From positions 310,001-374,000 of the forward strand of contig JAQFVV010000277.1 of assembly GCA_028023455.1 (NCBI GenBank): DNA of 64,000 bases, read 5' to 3'. This DNA comes from Epiperipatus broadwayi. Its lineage: Eukaryota > Onychophora > Udeonychophora > Euonychophora > Peripatidae. Of this stretch, positions 1 to 11,288 are shown piece after piece; within the stretch, counting starts at the first letter, position 1; the number at the start of each line of letters is the position of its first letter. The position numbers and the translations under genes were made by a program. Under the pieces are notes generated by a model, which was given only the letters and a program-made list of their open reading frames with translations, was not told where the DNA came from and searched no databases.

Positions 1-292
1 GTGGTTGTTAAATGGATTTAAAAAAGTTTGAATAAAGTTTGAATTTATTTAAAAACACTTAACTAGATTGTGGGAGTAATGCCAAGAACATAAATTTTCA
101 AATAAGCAGTATAATAGAATTAATAGGAATGTATTTAAGGTTATTAATAATTAAAGTTTGCTAGTATTTTGTTTTGTTAAAAAAATTAAATCACAATTAC
201 TAGAGCAAATGGACCATTTATTCTTGTATCTTAAAGTAAAAAAAATCAAGAAAGACAACAGAGAACAAACATTCTCAACAATCCGCCATATT

Positions 293-735
293 AATTATTT
301 AAATTGTCACATTTTGATTTTCAAGTGTCAAAAACTTACTTCACTCACAACTTTGAGACAATCCACTCTAGATAAATACATTAATGATTAACATATTAGT
401 TATAAATGCAGTTTTACTTCCTGTTATGTAATCAAACACACACTTATAAATAAAGTTTACTGGAGATTTAGTTTAATTAATAAATACAGATAGGCTTAAT
501 GTTTTTGAGGATTCATACCTCATAATCATAACCGTAATAAGACACATATAGGAAAATTTATGCAAAAATATTTAAATTAATGCTAAGTTACATAGCCCAT
601 TTCTTCGAAATCTCTAAGCACGTATCCTTTCTATTGATGGCGTTAATTAGTTATTAAACTAGAGATTATCTCTAGCCCAAATATAAACTTTAAACCTCAG
701 TTAAAGATTACAATCTGTTTTTGCTGTATTTTTGT
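293..735. repeat. Degraded copy of palindromic family Y
   Basis: Two blocks match the well-preserved family-Y locus at 40.76-41.87 kb: one around 330-385 (CACTCACAACTTTGA, CTAGATAAATACA) and one around 657-712 (TAGAGATTATCTCTAG followed by AAACTTTAAACCTCAG). The sequence between is diverged. TAGAGATTATCTCTA is itself a perfect small palindrome. The short ORF at 158-391 has no protein-like features and is treated as chance. Confidence 0.6.
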
Positions 736-923
736 AGCTCAAAAACACCTGTATATTAAATTATTCAACATTAAATAAAAATGTAAGTTGAGAAAATCTT
801 AATTCTTGCCAAAAAATCTGGCAGTCTTGAAAATTTTAGGTAGCTTTTTTATAATTTTAACTGGATTAAAAGATATGCCATATTATTAGCTGCTGAGTTG
901 GCAGGAATTGATTTGTCCTGGTG

Positions 924-1037
924 TGGTTTAGTGCAGTGGTAGAGGATTGGAGAACTAAAGATCTTGGGATTGAAACTCAATCTGTTATTTCCAGTACTTG
1001 GATATCAGATAAACTCCTAAACCTCAAACCATTTTAT
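924..1037 (+). repeat. SINE family S copy, tRNA-related
   Basis: The copy has the family-S head (GTTTAGTGCAGTGGTAGAG, resembling a tRNA A box and D arm), a diverged B-box-like stretch near 975-990 and the characteristic 3' part ending in AAACCATTTTATTATTTA. No clear TSD was seen. About a dozen copies lie in this window. Confidence 0.65.
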
Positions 1038-1070
1038 TATTTATTTAGTGGTTAATTTATATATCATTAT

Positions 1071-1715
1071 TTCCAATCATTATTGACCCATCTAGAGACT
1101 GATGATTTTTTCAAGATGAATTTGGTTTCTTCAATACATAGTTTCTTTTTTCTAGATACTTCAACAAATTTCTTTATCTCATTTATCCATCTCATATCTT
1201 ATATAATTTATTGGAATCCAGTTTAAGACTTCAACTGCCCTTTCTTCTAATGGTGTGTCCAGCCCAACTCCCTTCAGTCTCTTAATTCTTTAAGTGATGC
1301 GAGTATTACTTGTTTGTCCTCTTACTCAAATTAAATTCTTTTCGATCTCTTATAATTTTATTCCCAACATACATCTCTTTTTAATTTGCTGAATGATTTG
1401 AAATATCTTTATTGCTCTTTTTTTTCCCAATATGTCATAGCATCGGCCGGGAGGCGAAGCCGCAACAGCCGTCTGCAACCAAGGCAGCTGCGCTGTCCTC
1501 TCGGCTAACAACGCTTGACATATCTTTATTACTCTTTTAGTAAGTGCCAGTTCCATATGTCAAAACTGGTAAAATGCCTCTAACAAAAAACTTTCCTTTT
1601 CAAACACTCAGACACGTTTCTTTTTATTATCAAGTAATTTCTACCAAAAGAAATCCCAATTTAATTTACTACTAATTTATCCATTATGTTTCTATTTATA
1701 TCAATAATCTGTGCA
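1071..1715 (-). mobile_element. RTE-clade LINE, 5'-truncated 3' end
   Basis: The reverse complement aligns with the 3' part of the better RTE copy at 12.7-14.8 kb: the C-terminal region after the reverse transcriptase, with the same order of segments (TCTCATTTATCCATCTCAT is the antisense of the conserved RWMDEI segment). It is riddled with stops and is split by a T-family SINE at 1422-1521. It is a dead fragment. Confidence 0.75.
1422..1521 (-). mobile_element. T-family tRNA-like SINE, inserted in RTE
   Basis: On the minus strand the element begins TGTCAAGCG, has an A box (TAGCCGAGAGG), a B-box-like GGCTTCGCCTCC, and a 3' acceptor half ending GATGCTATGACA, followed by a short A-rich tail. 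It is flanked by a 17-bp near-perfect TSD (ATCTTTATTGCTCTTTT at 1405 and the same with one change at 1522), so it was inserted by target-primed reverse transcription. The anticodon-arm region is partly deleted in this copy. Confidence 0.85.
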
Positions 1716-2256
1716 GAATATTTGTATTTGTATATACGGATACACAGACAATAATGTAGTTCTCTTTTTAAATAGATTTTCGATTCACCTCGTCATTCAA
1801 GTTTTACACCAAAATCAAAAGCTGTAAAGTGCTTTTGATTCGTAATTGTATTTTTATTTTATTTGATACAGACTGTTGATTAAGCTTGAGATAATAAATT
1901 GGAATTCATTTGATGTTGCTTGTTTGGGTGTTTGTTTATTTAACTTGGCAAACCAGACTATCAAAGAAAATTGAAATCAAATGAATGATTGCAATTTTAT
2001 AAAGAATTTGACAAATGAAATAGATAAATTATATATCTGGTTTTGTCAGGTTAACTTTATTCCCATCGACTCTCATAGTATTTTTAAAAGTTAATTTTTT
2101 AGAAGTTTTTTACGTCAGTTTTAATTCCTGTTCGTTTTCAATTTCCGGTGCTCTCCCGAGTAAAAAAAAGCCATTCAGTTATTTATTTATTTAATGATGC
2201 TTACTTCACTGAATAAATAAATAATCGAATGACCCAAAAATAATTATATATAATAA

Positions 2257-2990
2257 ATGGAATGTAATTATAGAGGATTTCAACCCAAATTTTCAAGCAC
2301 CGTTCACTTATTGATTCAATCTCATGCAACCGACACACATGTGAAAAAGATAAATCAGGGGTCCCCAACCTTTTTGCACTTAAGAGAACATTCTATAATA
2401 CCGGCCAGGTGGTGGGCACCATTTATTTTTTCAATGTAAATTTATAGTTGAATATTGTTAATAATACACATAATATACAAAAAAATATTTATTTCAAAAA
2501 TAAAATTTTAACTTATAATTAACGTTTATATTTTTACGCTGTAAAAGTATAGTATGCCCTACAATTTAATTACAATATAATACAATAATTTATAAGAAAT
2601 TTTAAAAATTTAATTTATTTGTATCAGATAAATAATTTTTTATCGTGTTCGGATAGCGGCGGGCACACGTAAAATGGTCTGCGGGCCTCATGGTGCCCGA
2701 GGGCATAGGGTTGGGGACCCCTGAGATAAATGGTCTCCAATATATGTATTTCGTAGTGAATCAGCACTCATCACTTCGTCTAGATCATTATCACCCACAC
2801 ACATATATAATCAATGCTCGGTTTATATTAAGATAGCAAATCTTCAAACCTTAATGGACTCCATCCTCTAATTCTTTAACCATTCATATCATTAAAAATC
2901 AGATGATGGAATGCTCAAATCCTTTGTTAATAAATGGAATGATATAAGCATCAGAAAGGACAGAGTGCGTCATGATCCATAGGCCTTAAA
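2257..2990 (-). repeat. Family X copy split by a hAT MITE
   Basis: The segments 2257-2355 and 2724-2990 join into one family-X unit. They hold an antisense tRNA-like head (TTTCAAGCACCGTTCA), then CAGCACTCATCA and the TTTATATTAAGATAGCAAAT segment, also found at 59.7-60.6 kb and 63.8-64.0 kb. The break is the hAT insertion at 2356-2723. Confidence 0.8.
2356..2723. mobile_element. hAT-type MITE, 368 bp
   Basis: Terminal inverted repeats are CAGGGGTCCCCAACC and GGTTGGGGACCCCTG. They are flanked by a perfect 8-bp TSD, AGATAAAT (2348-2355 and 2724-2731), the hAT hallmark. There is no coding capacity; the interior is AT-rich with subterminal GC-rich blocks (GGGCAC on the left, GCGGGC on the right). 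It was probably mobilised in trans by a hAT transposase. Confidence 0.95.
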
Positions 2991-3014
2991 TCGAATCTGC
3001 TAATCTATCATTAT

Positions 3015-3175
3015 ATCAATGGCGTGAAGTGAGATTAGAGGGGGGGAGTAATTCAATTCACCCTCTGAGGAGTGCCAAAGCACGAAACCATGGTCAGGAG
3101 TTTGGGGGGGGGGTCCTGACAGAGATATTTTAAGTGCTGGCTCTGGCTAAGCATTTATCACAAAGCTTGTTGAGG
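3015..3175. other. GC-richer patch with a G10 tract
   Basis: An unusually GC-rich 160-bp patch that includes a run of ten G (3104-3113) between AGGAGTTT and TCCTGAC. It matches none of the repeat families recognised here and has no ORF. Confidence 0.4.
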
Positions 3176-3454
3176 AATTGGCAATCCTCACTGTTTATAA
3201 TTCAATTTGTCGTTATCAATCAAAATATGAACCCAAACAAATATTTAAAGTGAAAGTATCGCTTTTAAATAGTTTAAGGATGTTTCATGATTTTCTTATT
3301 ATTACCTCTTTTTTTTTTTTTGCTTTAAACAAATTATGTAAATCTTTAACATCAAAAATTATCGAATTGCAGAATATAGACTTTATTTGTCATATTTAAA
3401 ATTGTCATTCCTAATTTGGGGTTTCCTCATTTTATGGTTGTTTTTTAACAACGA

Positions 3455-3560
3455 GCCCTGTGTGGTTTTCGTACTATAGTTAGAATAGCACCATTTGGTG
3501 CTTAAGATCCTTGGATGTGTTCAGCTGTATCACTTTTTATGCCCAAATTTATTATTTTCT
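3455..3560 (+). repeat. SINE family S copy, degraded
   Basis: Recognisable by TGTGGTTT at the head, the middle segment TTAAGATCCTTGGATG, and TGCCCAAATTT in the 3' half. The usual CAATAAACCATT tail is lost. Confidence 0.45.
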
Positions 3561-3803
3561 ATTGATAAAAGTCAGAAATCCCAATGATCTTATCAATAGG
3601 AATAAATTATGCTAAATTTATCAATAGGATTTGTTTATTTCAAAATTACATCGGTTCTAAAATTATATATATTATTATTAAAATACTTTGAATATTAAAC
3701 AAAGAATAGATTGAAATATTCGTATCTCATTTACATATGATAAACTTTAATGAAAATATTTTTAATAGTACTTGAATGACCATAGCAAATTTATTACACA
3801 CAA

Positions 3804-3875
3804 TTGAATAAGTTATTGAGAGTGTGGAAAAGACATCATAAGTTTGAATAAGTTATTGAGAGTGTGGAAAAGACA
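3804..3875 (+). repeat. Short tandem duplication, ~39-bp unit
   Basis: Two copies of a unit starting TTGAATAAGTTATTGAGAG and running through GTGTGGAAAAGACA lie about 39 bp apart. The copies are identical over about 30 bases, so the duplication is recent or maintained. Confidence 0.8.
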
Positions 3876-4071
3876 GTAATTGCTTCCACAAGAGAGAGAA
3901 AAGTGTTATTACCCAATATATTTCAACAATTATCACACTATGGTTGAAATAGTGCATTAATTGTCAATACTGCACGAATTTATTTCATTTAGTTGCCCCC
4001 AAATGATGAAAATGTGATAGTGTGGAAAAAGCGAGCAAAGAGATTTGAAGCAGCAGTTATTTTACTTTTTA

Positions 4072-4152
4072 GTGCCTTTATTATATCTTTATTTATATGA
4101 ATTTAAAAAGAATGGGGAATTATGGAAGTGTTTATTATATCTATACAGTTAT
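4072..4152 (+). repeat. Fragment of family Y
   Basis: Matches the 41.56-41.64 kb part of family Y: TTATATGAATTTAAAAAGAA, then TGGGGAATTATGGAAG. Only this ~80-bp block is present. Confidence 0.7.
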
Positions 4153-4175
4153 TTTACATGTAACAACTAGATACA

Positions 4176-4282
4176 CCATCAAGCATTGGTGGTCAAGAGG
4201 TCAGCGACAGCTGCTTTATAAGCAGTTGTCCCGGGTTAGTGGGTTCGCCTCCCGGCTAATGCTATGACACATGAGGGAAAAA
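4176..4282 (+). mobile_element. T-family tRNA-like SINE
   Basis: Starts CCATCAAGCATTGG and carries A box TGGTCAAGAGG, an anticodon-arm hairpin (GCTGC stem, loop CTTTATA-like, GCAGT) and B box GGTTCGCCTCC. The 3' half ends TAATGCTATGACAC, with a GAGGGAAAAA tail. A perfect 14-bp TSD (AACAACTAGATACA at 4162 and 4283) flanks it. This is one of the best-defined insertions of the family. Confidence 0.92.
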
Positions 4283-5617
4283 AACAACTAGATACAATAA
4301 ACAAATGCTTGCATTTGTCATTTTTATGAGATTTTCTACTATTAATACTTCACATGATCAAATACTTTTTTCACATTTTTCTATATCTACAGGAACTACT
4401 TAATTAAAAAGTATGGTCCAGCTAATTCTTATTCTATGTAAAAGCTAAAGGTGGAACATTCAAATATTATCCCATCGGTTTATCAAACCAACACCCAATC
4501 TCATTGAAATGATTTCAAAGCTAAAAGAAAATGACTGATTACAAGATTTTATAATAAATATAGGTTTACTATGTATGACGTAATATGGATAATAGCTACT
4601 AAAGTTTCTCCAATAGTCACCCATTGAGAAGCAGTAAAGAATGATCTCAGCATCTTTCTTTGTTTTATTAATCAGCTAAAAATAACTAGATACCCATTTG
4701 CCAACCAATATTCAGTTGGGTGTTAATAGATTATTTATTTAATATTAATAATCAACTATTAAGATAATGCACATGCACTTTGTGGATTTTTAACTATAAG
4801 TGAATAGCTTAAGCACTATATAAAATAAATATATCATTAATTATTTAAAAGAAAAATTGTAAGACTGATTAATACATTAAAAAGTTTTCAAGTTTTATAT
4901 AGTTGAGATATTCAAACCCAGATTATTCTTTGTATATGCATGTATCCAAATCAATTGAAGATCGGTAATTTAAATTATTTGGATGTTTCCTTTGCTTGTT
5001 GATGATGGCTTTTATATGTATTGTTTTCTTCTGTATATACTTCTTTATATATATATATATAGTGGTAAAAACCAGTCAACACTTAGACAATTTCAATATC
5101 AATAAAAATCAACAATTTCAAACTGTTGTCAAGACAATTTTTTTTTAACAGTAGAGATGGAATCCCACCTTTATTAATGGTCCAATATGTTTATATAAAC
5201 ACTAAAGATTACAACTTGATCACCGAGATTGAAATTATTGATACAAAGAAGTTTAAACAAACCTCTTTAAATTGGTAAATATAACATGTTTTGAATGGAG
5301 ACTAATAAATACTCATTATAACATTACAAACTACAATTATAATTTTCAAATTGCATCCAAAGTATTAATTAAATAATAAGTATAATAATGCTCCAAGTAT
5401 AAATGGGTTTGTAAATAATCATTAAAAATCAATCAACACTTAGACAATCACAATATCAATAATAATCAACAATTTCAAACTGTTGTCAAGGCAACCTGCT
5501 TTTTACAATAAAGGTGGAATCCCACCTTTACTAATAGTCTAATATACTTATATAGCCACTAAAGATTGCAACTTGATCACAGAGATTGAAATTATTTATA
5601 CAAATAAGTTTAAATAC

Positions 5618-6196
5618 CTAGCAAAACTCCCCATTACACCTGGCTAAACAGAGAGCTGCTCGTCTGAGGATCTAATGCCCCTCTAGCAAACCACCTTTTT
5701 CTCTACTTAACTACTAAACTATGAGAATGAAATTGAAAACACAAAAAATATTTTCAATCTAAGCTCAATAGCTTAAATAGTCATATGGGTCTGAACTCAG
5801 TTCAGCACCCATACATTTTGGTGTCTTTGGCTCTTTTACAACCATAGCCACCACTATCCTATTAGGCAGGATTGAAAATATTTTTTGTGTTTTCAATTTC
5901 ATTCTCATAGTTTAGTAGTTAAGTAGAGATAAAAGGTGGTTGCTAGAGGGTTGCATTAGATCCTAAGATCTAGATGCAGTGCTCTCAGATCCAAAGCTCC
6001 TCACTGACGAAGGCCACAAGCCAGAAACTAGTCTGGGGATATTGGATGAGTAGGCATTGGATAGGGATTTTATGCGCAAGCCTTCTGGCATCCATTGATT
6101 ACTCTGTTTAGCACAGGTGGCAATACTGTATGGAGAGTTTTGCTCTGTTTATCAACAAATAATGTGCTAGTATAGGAAATGTGATCATGTGATGTT
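5618..6196 (+). mobile_element. M/Z-family element nested in F
   Basis: Bounded by AGCAAAACTCCCCAT on the left and, on the right, GGAGAGTTTTGCTCTGTTT followed by GTGCTAGTATAGGAAATGTG. The core CTCACTGACGAAGGC and CCAGAAACTAGTCTGG lies at about 6000-6040. An internal palindrome flanks 5728-5930 (ATGAGAATGAAATTGAAAAC and its inverse). The host F sequence GTTTAAATA is repeated at both junctions, suggesting a short TSD. Confidence 0.75.
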
Positions 6197-6616
6197 TAAA
6201 TAAACCTCTTTATATATATATCCATTTAGTCTTGAGCATTATTACATTTATTATTTAAGAAATAATTTAGGTGCAATTTGAAAATTATAATTGCAGTTTG
6301 TAATGTTATGATTAACTATTTATTACTGTGCATTCAGGACAGGTTATATTTACCTCTTTAAAGAGACTTATTTAAACTTCTTTGTATCAATAATTTCATT
6401 CCCTGTCATCAAGTTGCTATCTTTAGTGTTTATATAAATATATTGAACTATTAATAAAGTTGGGATTCCATCTCCATTGTTAAAAAAATTGTCTTGACAA
6501 CAGTTTGAAATTGTTGATTGTTATTGATATTGGGGCTGTCTAAGTGTTGACTGATTTTTAATAATTATTTACAAACCTATGTATACTTGGAGCATTATTA
6601 CACTTATTATTTAAAT

Positions 6617-8224
6617 CAGCGTTTCCCAACCTTTTTTGTCTCGCGTACCACTTGTAGTACATCATGCTAAATTGTACCACTTCGTAAAAATGATTGTATT
6701 TCATGAAATTTGTTATTGCGAGTGTGTTATTTTATTTGCATTATAAATATTATAGGGTGACAATGTATGTATTCACATCTCATAATGAGACAAATTACAT
6801 TGAAATACTCCTAAACGTCATGCCAGATTATAAACTCACTGAAATTATAAACTCACTGTAACATATTTATATGTATATGTTTGTTCAAAGTTTCATATTT
6901 TTTCCAAAATAATTCATTAAAGATTGCATTATTACATTAAAGGTTATTTGGTATATATTTTGTTCAGTGTTTTCTTATTCCTTCATTTGGTTTTCCCGAA
7001 TTTGAGTCTGTTTTCTCTTTTTTGGAGCATCTTGCTATTGGTTGGGCCATGGAGAGGATAAATCCAGCATGTCCCAAGTCATGGTAAAAATAACCTCAGG
7101 GGTTATCAGGCTATCTCTTGTTCTTGTTTTCTTTATATTGTTCAGCATGAAGTTAATAGGATAAAAATTTTGATGATTAAATACTAACTTACATCTAGTA
7201 ATCCACAATAGATGATCAAGAATTAATGAGAGTCTAATTTCTGGGTATGATCCTTTTCTGATACATACTTTCAAATTAAATAATTTAGATTGATTTGCCT
7301 TTTTGTCATATTTCGTTTACTAATAAATGGTTTTAATAAAAACACAAAATTATAAAAAACCAATTAATATATTTTCTTATCATAATCAAATATTTTTATA
7401 AAATAAATTTAATGAGATCTTTGTGCTGGTTTCGAACAACATAATTATTTGAAATTTGGTTCAAAAGATGCAAGCGAGGTATACCCTTAAGTCTACAGCT
7501 GCATTCAATCTGTTTCGATACTTATTTTTTAAAAAAAAAATATGAAAAAAAAGCTCTTCCTACTAATTCCGTACTCGTAAACGGTAATAATAATTTATGA
7601 GCCTTCTCAGAAAGTTGTTCATATTCTTTAATGTTTAACCAAAAATTAATTAGATTGTGTCATTTGAATTCTACTTGTAAAGTTCTGTCACATGATAATT
7701 CTATTAAATTTTCTTTATCCTTTATTGATAATGATGTAGCTTTTTCTAAATTTTCTGCATAGAAGGGGTTTGAAATCCAATTATCATTTGTGTTTTCGGG
7801 TTTTGGAAAATATTCCATGAAAGACAATTTTAATCCTGTTAAATGTGCTATTATATTTACTCGTATATCTTGAGACAGACTAACCTTATTTTCAAACAAA
7901 AAATATGTAGAGTTTCGAATACTTCCAGTTGATTGTTTTAGATATTTATATATATTACTGTTTCCAAAAATTTAATTTCTTAATCATACTTTCAATTTTA
8001 TCATTAACATTAAAGATCGTTATCGACTGTACATATTAACAACTTTACTGTATAATATTATTAATTAAAATAATTTATATGAATTATAGAAAAAAACGTT
8101 TCTATGATATTTTTATGATTTAATTTTTTTTTTATGTCCGCCATTATTGATTATTTTTCGTGTACCACCAACCAACAACTCGCGTACCACCAGTGGTACA
8201 CGTACCACAGGTTGGGAAACACTG
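6617..8224 (-). mobile_element. hAT transposon (1608 bp) with decayed ZBED5-like transposase
   Basis: Ends are CAGCGTTTCCCAACC and GGTTGGGAAACACTG, with a perfect 8-bp TSD ATTTAAAT (6609-6616 and 8225-8232). The interior carries, on the minus strand, remains of a hAT transposase C-terminus (separate entry). The rest of the transposase, including the BED finger and most of the catalytic region, was not recognisable, so the element is internally deleted and inactive. Subterminal GTACCAC repeats occur at both ends (around 6646 and 8160-8210), the sort of motif hAT transposases bind. Confidence 0.93.
7535..7960 (-). pseudogene. hAT transposase C-terminal remnant
   Basis: Reading the minus strand from about 7960 down, one frame gives a segment with FMEYFPKPENTNDNWISNPF, then about 20 residues on LSIKDKENLIELSCD, the arrangement seen in ZBED5-type hAT transposases just before the dimerisation domain. 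After an in-frame TGA at 7657-7659 the same frame continues through INFWLNIKEYEQLSEKAHK and LLLPFTSTELV, which corresponds to the hATC dimerisation motif. Similarity is from memory of the family, not from a search. The reading frame is only the last ~120 residues of a protein normally about 600 long, and it has at least one stop, so it is non-functional. It sits between intact hAT ends, which supports the assignment. Confidence 0.8.
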
Positions 8225-8787
8225 ATTTAAATAATACTTTGGGTGCAATTTGAAAATTATAATTGTAGTTTGTAATGTTATAATGATTACTTATTAATCT
8301 GCATTCAGGACAAGTTATATTTACCAGTTTAAATAGGTTTATGTGAACTTCTTTGTATGAATAATTTCAATATCTTTGGTCAAGTTGTAATCTTTAGTGC
8401 CTATATAAATATAATGGACCATTAATAAAGATGGGATTCCACTTTATTGTTAAAAGGAGGTTGCCTTGGCAACAGTTTGAAATTGTTGATTGTTATTAAT
8501 ATTGAGATTGTCTAAGTGTTGACTGGCTTTTAATGATATATGTATATTATTGCTTTTTTTATGTATTTATAGGGAATAGAATTACTATATAAGTTGTAAT
8601 GATAGCATTTTATTTGTACAAAGTTCAGATGAAACTAATAATTTTAATAAACTTGTATAACTTATAGCTTATAAATATATAGCACTGATAATATAAATCT
8701 ATTCATGAAACAGTTACATCTATAAACATTACTATGATAATTTGCTAGTTAGATTCTCAAAAAATAATTTTAAATAAAAAAGAATGT

Positions 8788-8905
8788 AATGGCTTTATTG
8801 GTTGAGAAGTTTGGGCACCAGAAATGCCAGCACAGAAATCTATATGAAGACCTTATGCTACAGAGTCTGATATTCTATCACTAAACCATATAGGGCAATC
8901 ATTTA
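8788..8905 (-). repeat. SINE family S copy
   Basis: On the minus strand: TATGGTTTAGTGATAGAAT, then CAGACTCTGTAGC, and a 3' part GGTGCCCAAACTTCTCAACC with AATAAAGCCATT. A moderately diverged copy without a visible TSD. Confidence 0.6.
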
Positions 8906-9056
8906 AATTTACTTGCAAATAATGCCCACTTTCTTTGTGTTAGTGAAAGTCTAGTCTATTCATCAGATAAAAAAATGACATTTTTTATCTGTTCACCAGT
9001 CTGCTGTAAGGTAATAAATAAAGGATTTTTGCTTTTATAATAACCAGATCAACTTA

Positions 9057-9376
9057 TAGTGTTTTCCTGAAGGTTTGTGATGATAGTGTTCTAGGTGTAT
9101 TTTTATATTGGACTATTTCCATAATCTAATATGAGTATTGAATGTCTTTAGAAAAATTTAGCTTTATTTAAATATTCCAAATACATCAACTGTTAGTAAT
9201 AGCACATCAAACAGGTTAGTATATGCACAATGTTTCATGAGGTATTCTTCTCCTCTCATCTTTAGGTGTTGCTGCCGTGACCAGTGACAGTACTAGAATG
9301 GGATTTGAACTTGGGTCTTTAGATTCTTGAGTATCGAATTTTAAGGTAACACTCTAATCAACTGAGCCATCCTTAT
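9057..9376 (-). repeat. SINE family V copy, tRNA-related head
   Basis: The minus strand begins GGATGGCTCAGTTGATTAGAG (tRNA A box and D arm) and continues to a B box AGTTCAAATCCC about 60 bp on. A ~240-bp unrelated body follows, ending near ATACTCATATTAGATTATGG. A single, unpaired copy; elsewhere in the window V occurs as inverted pairs. Confidence 0.75.
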
Positions 9377-10001
9377 AGTTTCAAATGATAATTAACATAA
9401 AATTCTAAAAATTATAATAAACCTAACTATCAAATATGTAATGTTGATAATATAAACATATAGTAAAGTTTGCAAAGCGAGTAGTTTATATTATCAGTTT
9501 TACATATTTGATAAATCTAATAATAAGTAATCATAACTTTTTTAATATTTGTAATTGAAAAGTGGAAGTAATTATATCCCACCTAATTAAAAATCACTTC
9601 ATAATTTGTTAAAATTATTAGTACATTATATTCTATTATTTTTTGTTACATTTATTATATTTTATTTCTGCTATTATTTTGTTCATATTACTGTCCATTA
9701 TTTATTTTGTTAAATAAAATAAGAAATAGAAAAAAAGTAGTGAATCTGAAGTTGTGCTGAACATTGTTGATTCTTGTTAAGCACCAACAAAGGGAAAAAA
9801 TTTCCAAGAAATATCTAATCTATATTGTGTAGAGACCTGCACACAACTTGATAACTGCAACAGTAGAAATACTTTAATTTCAGTAAAATCATATTTTGAT
9901 TTGTAGTGTAAATATTGCATAACATCAATAAATGATTTTTGTTGGTAAGTAATGTGTAAAAAAATTTGGACCAATGATTTTAACAATTGATTGTTAAAAA
10001 A

Positions 10002-10600
10002 CAGGCAAAACTCTCTATACTAGGGGTGGGCAATTGTTTTAGCTTGGGGGCCACAGAGGTTGGCAGAGGGCTGCACTAGGAGGTACTTTATGGAAGTGAA
10101 AGTTAACAGAGGGCCGCACCTTTATTCATGACTAATAAACACACTGCTTTATTTCCTGTGTTACCAAAGAAATATTTGTTTGTCCATTCTTCATTAAACA
10201 CCTGACATTTATCACTGATTTTACATTTTTTTCAGAGGGTTCATGATTTCACTAAAGTTGGAAATATAAATATTTGCTAATGCAAAGACAAAATTGAAAT
10301 TAACCAGATCAACTGGAAAAGCACTGCGCATGCGCATGTATCCTAGTGAAAAATACGAGATGAATCTTCGGTCGCACACGGGAAGAAAATCTCAGTTCAA
10401 AGCGGATTTTTCTGATTGTTTTGGCAGGCTGCATAAAAACTTTTAGTGGGATATATGTGGCCCTCGGGCCACTATTTTCCCACCCCTGCTCTATACATAT
10501 TGCCACTCAGTGCAAGCCAGAGGCCTGTGCATAAAATCCCCATTTAGTGCCTACTCATCCAATATCCCCAGATTAGTTTCTGGTCATGTGATGTCTATTG
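10002..10600 (-). mobile_element. M/Z-family element split by a hAT MITE
   Basis: The left end GGCAAAACTCTCTATAC is separated by the hAT at 10021-10488 from its continuation TATTGCCACTCAGTGC, then CCCCAGATTAGTTTCTGG (antisense core). The element is therefore older than the hAT insertion. Confidence 0.75.
10021..10488. mobile_element. hAT-type MITE, 468 bp
   Basis: Ends are TAGGGGTGGGCAA (first C mutated) and TTTTCCCACCCCTG, flanked by a perfect 8-bp TSD CTCTATAC (10013-10020 and 10489-10496). The interior has GGGGGCCACAG and CCCTCGGGCC subterminal blocks. The 65-codon ORF inside on the minus strand is a by-product of GC-rich subterminal sequence, not a gene. Confidence 0.93.
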
Positions 10601-10721
10601 ATTGTTCACATATATTTTGCTATTTGTAAAATGATTCAACATTGGTTTAGAATATAAATATAAAATGTCTAAATATATAATTGCTATATGTTAATCCTGT
10701 TTTTATATATATATATACAAA

Positions 10722-11288
10722 GAAAGAATAGAGACTTCAGAACTCACAACAAAGTATAGATATGTTGGGAGTAACAAGAAAGAATTGAAAGCGAAATACA
10801 TGAATAAGTGAACAAATATCACACGATCACTATCTCTTATACTAACACATAATTGTTTATAAACAAGGCAAAACTCTCTATACAGTAATGCCACAAGCCA
10901 GATGAGTAGGCATTAGATAGGGATTTTATACATAAGCCTTCTGGCATCCATTGATTAATCTGGTTGGCACTGGGTGGCACTACTGTATAGAGAGTCTTGT
11001 TTAAGTGAACAAATAGTTATCATTGTTATCACTCAAAAAATTAAGAGAATGAAATGGGTCTGGGAAAAATACAGGGCTAGAAAAAAAAAAGATAGAGGAA
11101 GACTTAAAGTGAATTCCAAAAAACTGTAATTAATGTAGAAAGAAACTGCATTTGCTATAACAGAGTTGAAATAAAATTTGCTGAAATTATGTAGGGGAGA
11201 AAGGCTATTTATTGGAGAAACTAGATTAAACTTGGGAAGTACTTCTTCCACCAATGCATTGATAAAGGCTAACAACGACGATGATTAC
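10722..11288 (+). mobile_element. RTE LINE 3' fragment split by an M element
   Basis: The parts 10722-10822 and 11000-11288 match the 3' end of the RTE at 14.44-14.82 kb (ATGTTGGGAGTAACAAGAAA near 10760; AGACTTAAAGTGAATTCC; terminal AACAACGACGATGAT). Many stops and deletions. The gap is an M insertion with its own TSD. Confidence 0.75.
10823..10999. mobile_element. M element inserted in RTE, 14-bp TSD
   Basis: A short M copy starts TCACACGATCACTATC and ends GTATAGAGAGTCTTGTT. TAAGTGAACAAATA (14 bp, exact) occurs immediately on each side (from about 10807 and 11000). A TSD of this length is typical of LINE-mobilised retroposons, not of DNA transposons, even though the element has inverted ends. 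Confidence 0.85.

Larger units (their letters stand above)
5059..8537. repeat. Compound foldback element F with nested insertions
   Basis: Direct units at 5059-5424 and 5425-5612 share CAGTCAACACTTAGACAAT, CAATTTCAAACTGTTGTC and AAAGGTGGAATCCCACC. Inverted units follow at about 6230-6556 and at 6557-6616 plus 8225-8537. Together they form a large palindrome whose outer ends read AAAACCAGTCAACAC and GTGTTGACTGGCTTTTA. Unit length is about 365 bp. Two later insertions interrupt it: an M element (5618-6196) near the palindrome centre and a 1.6-kb hAT (6617-8224) in the right arm. No coding sequence belongs to F. Confidence 0.85.

Noticed and set aside
10309-10506. Arg-rich minus-strand ORF
   Set aside because: It lies in the GC-rich subterminal part of a hAT MITE with exact TSDs and runs across the element's end.
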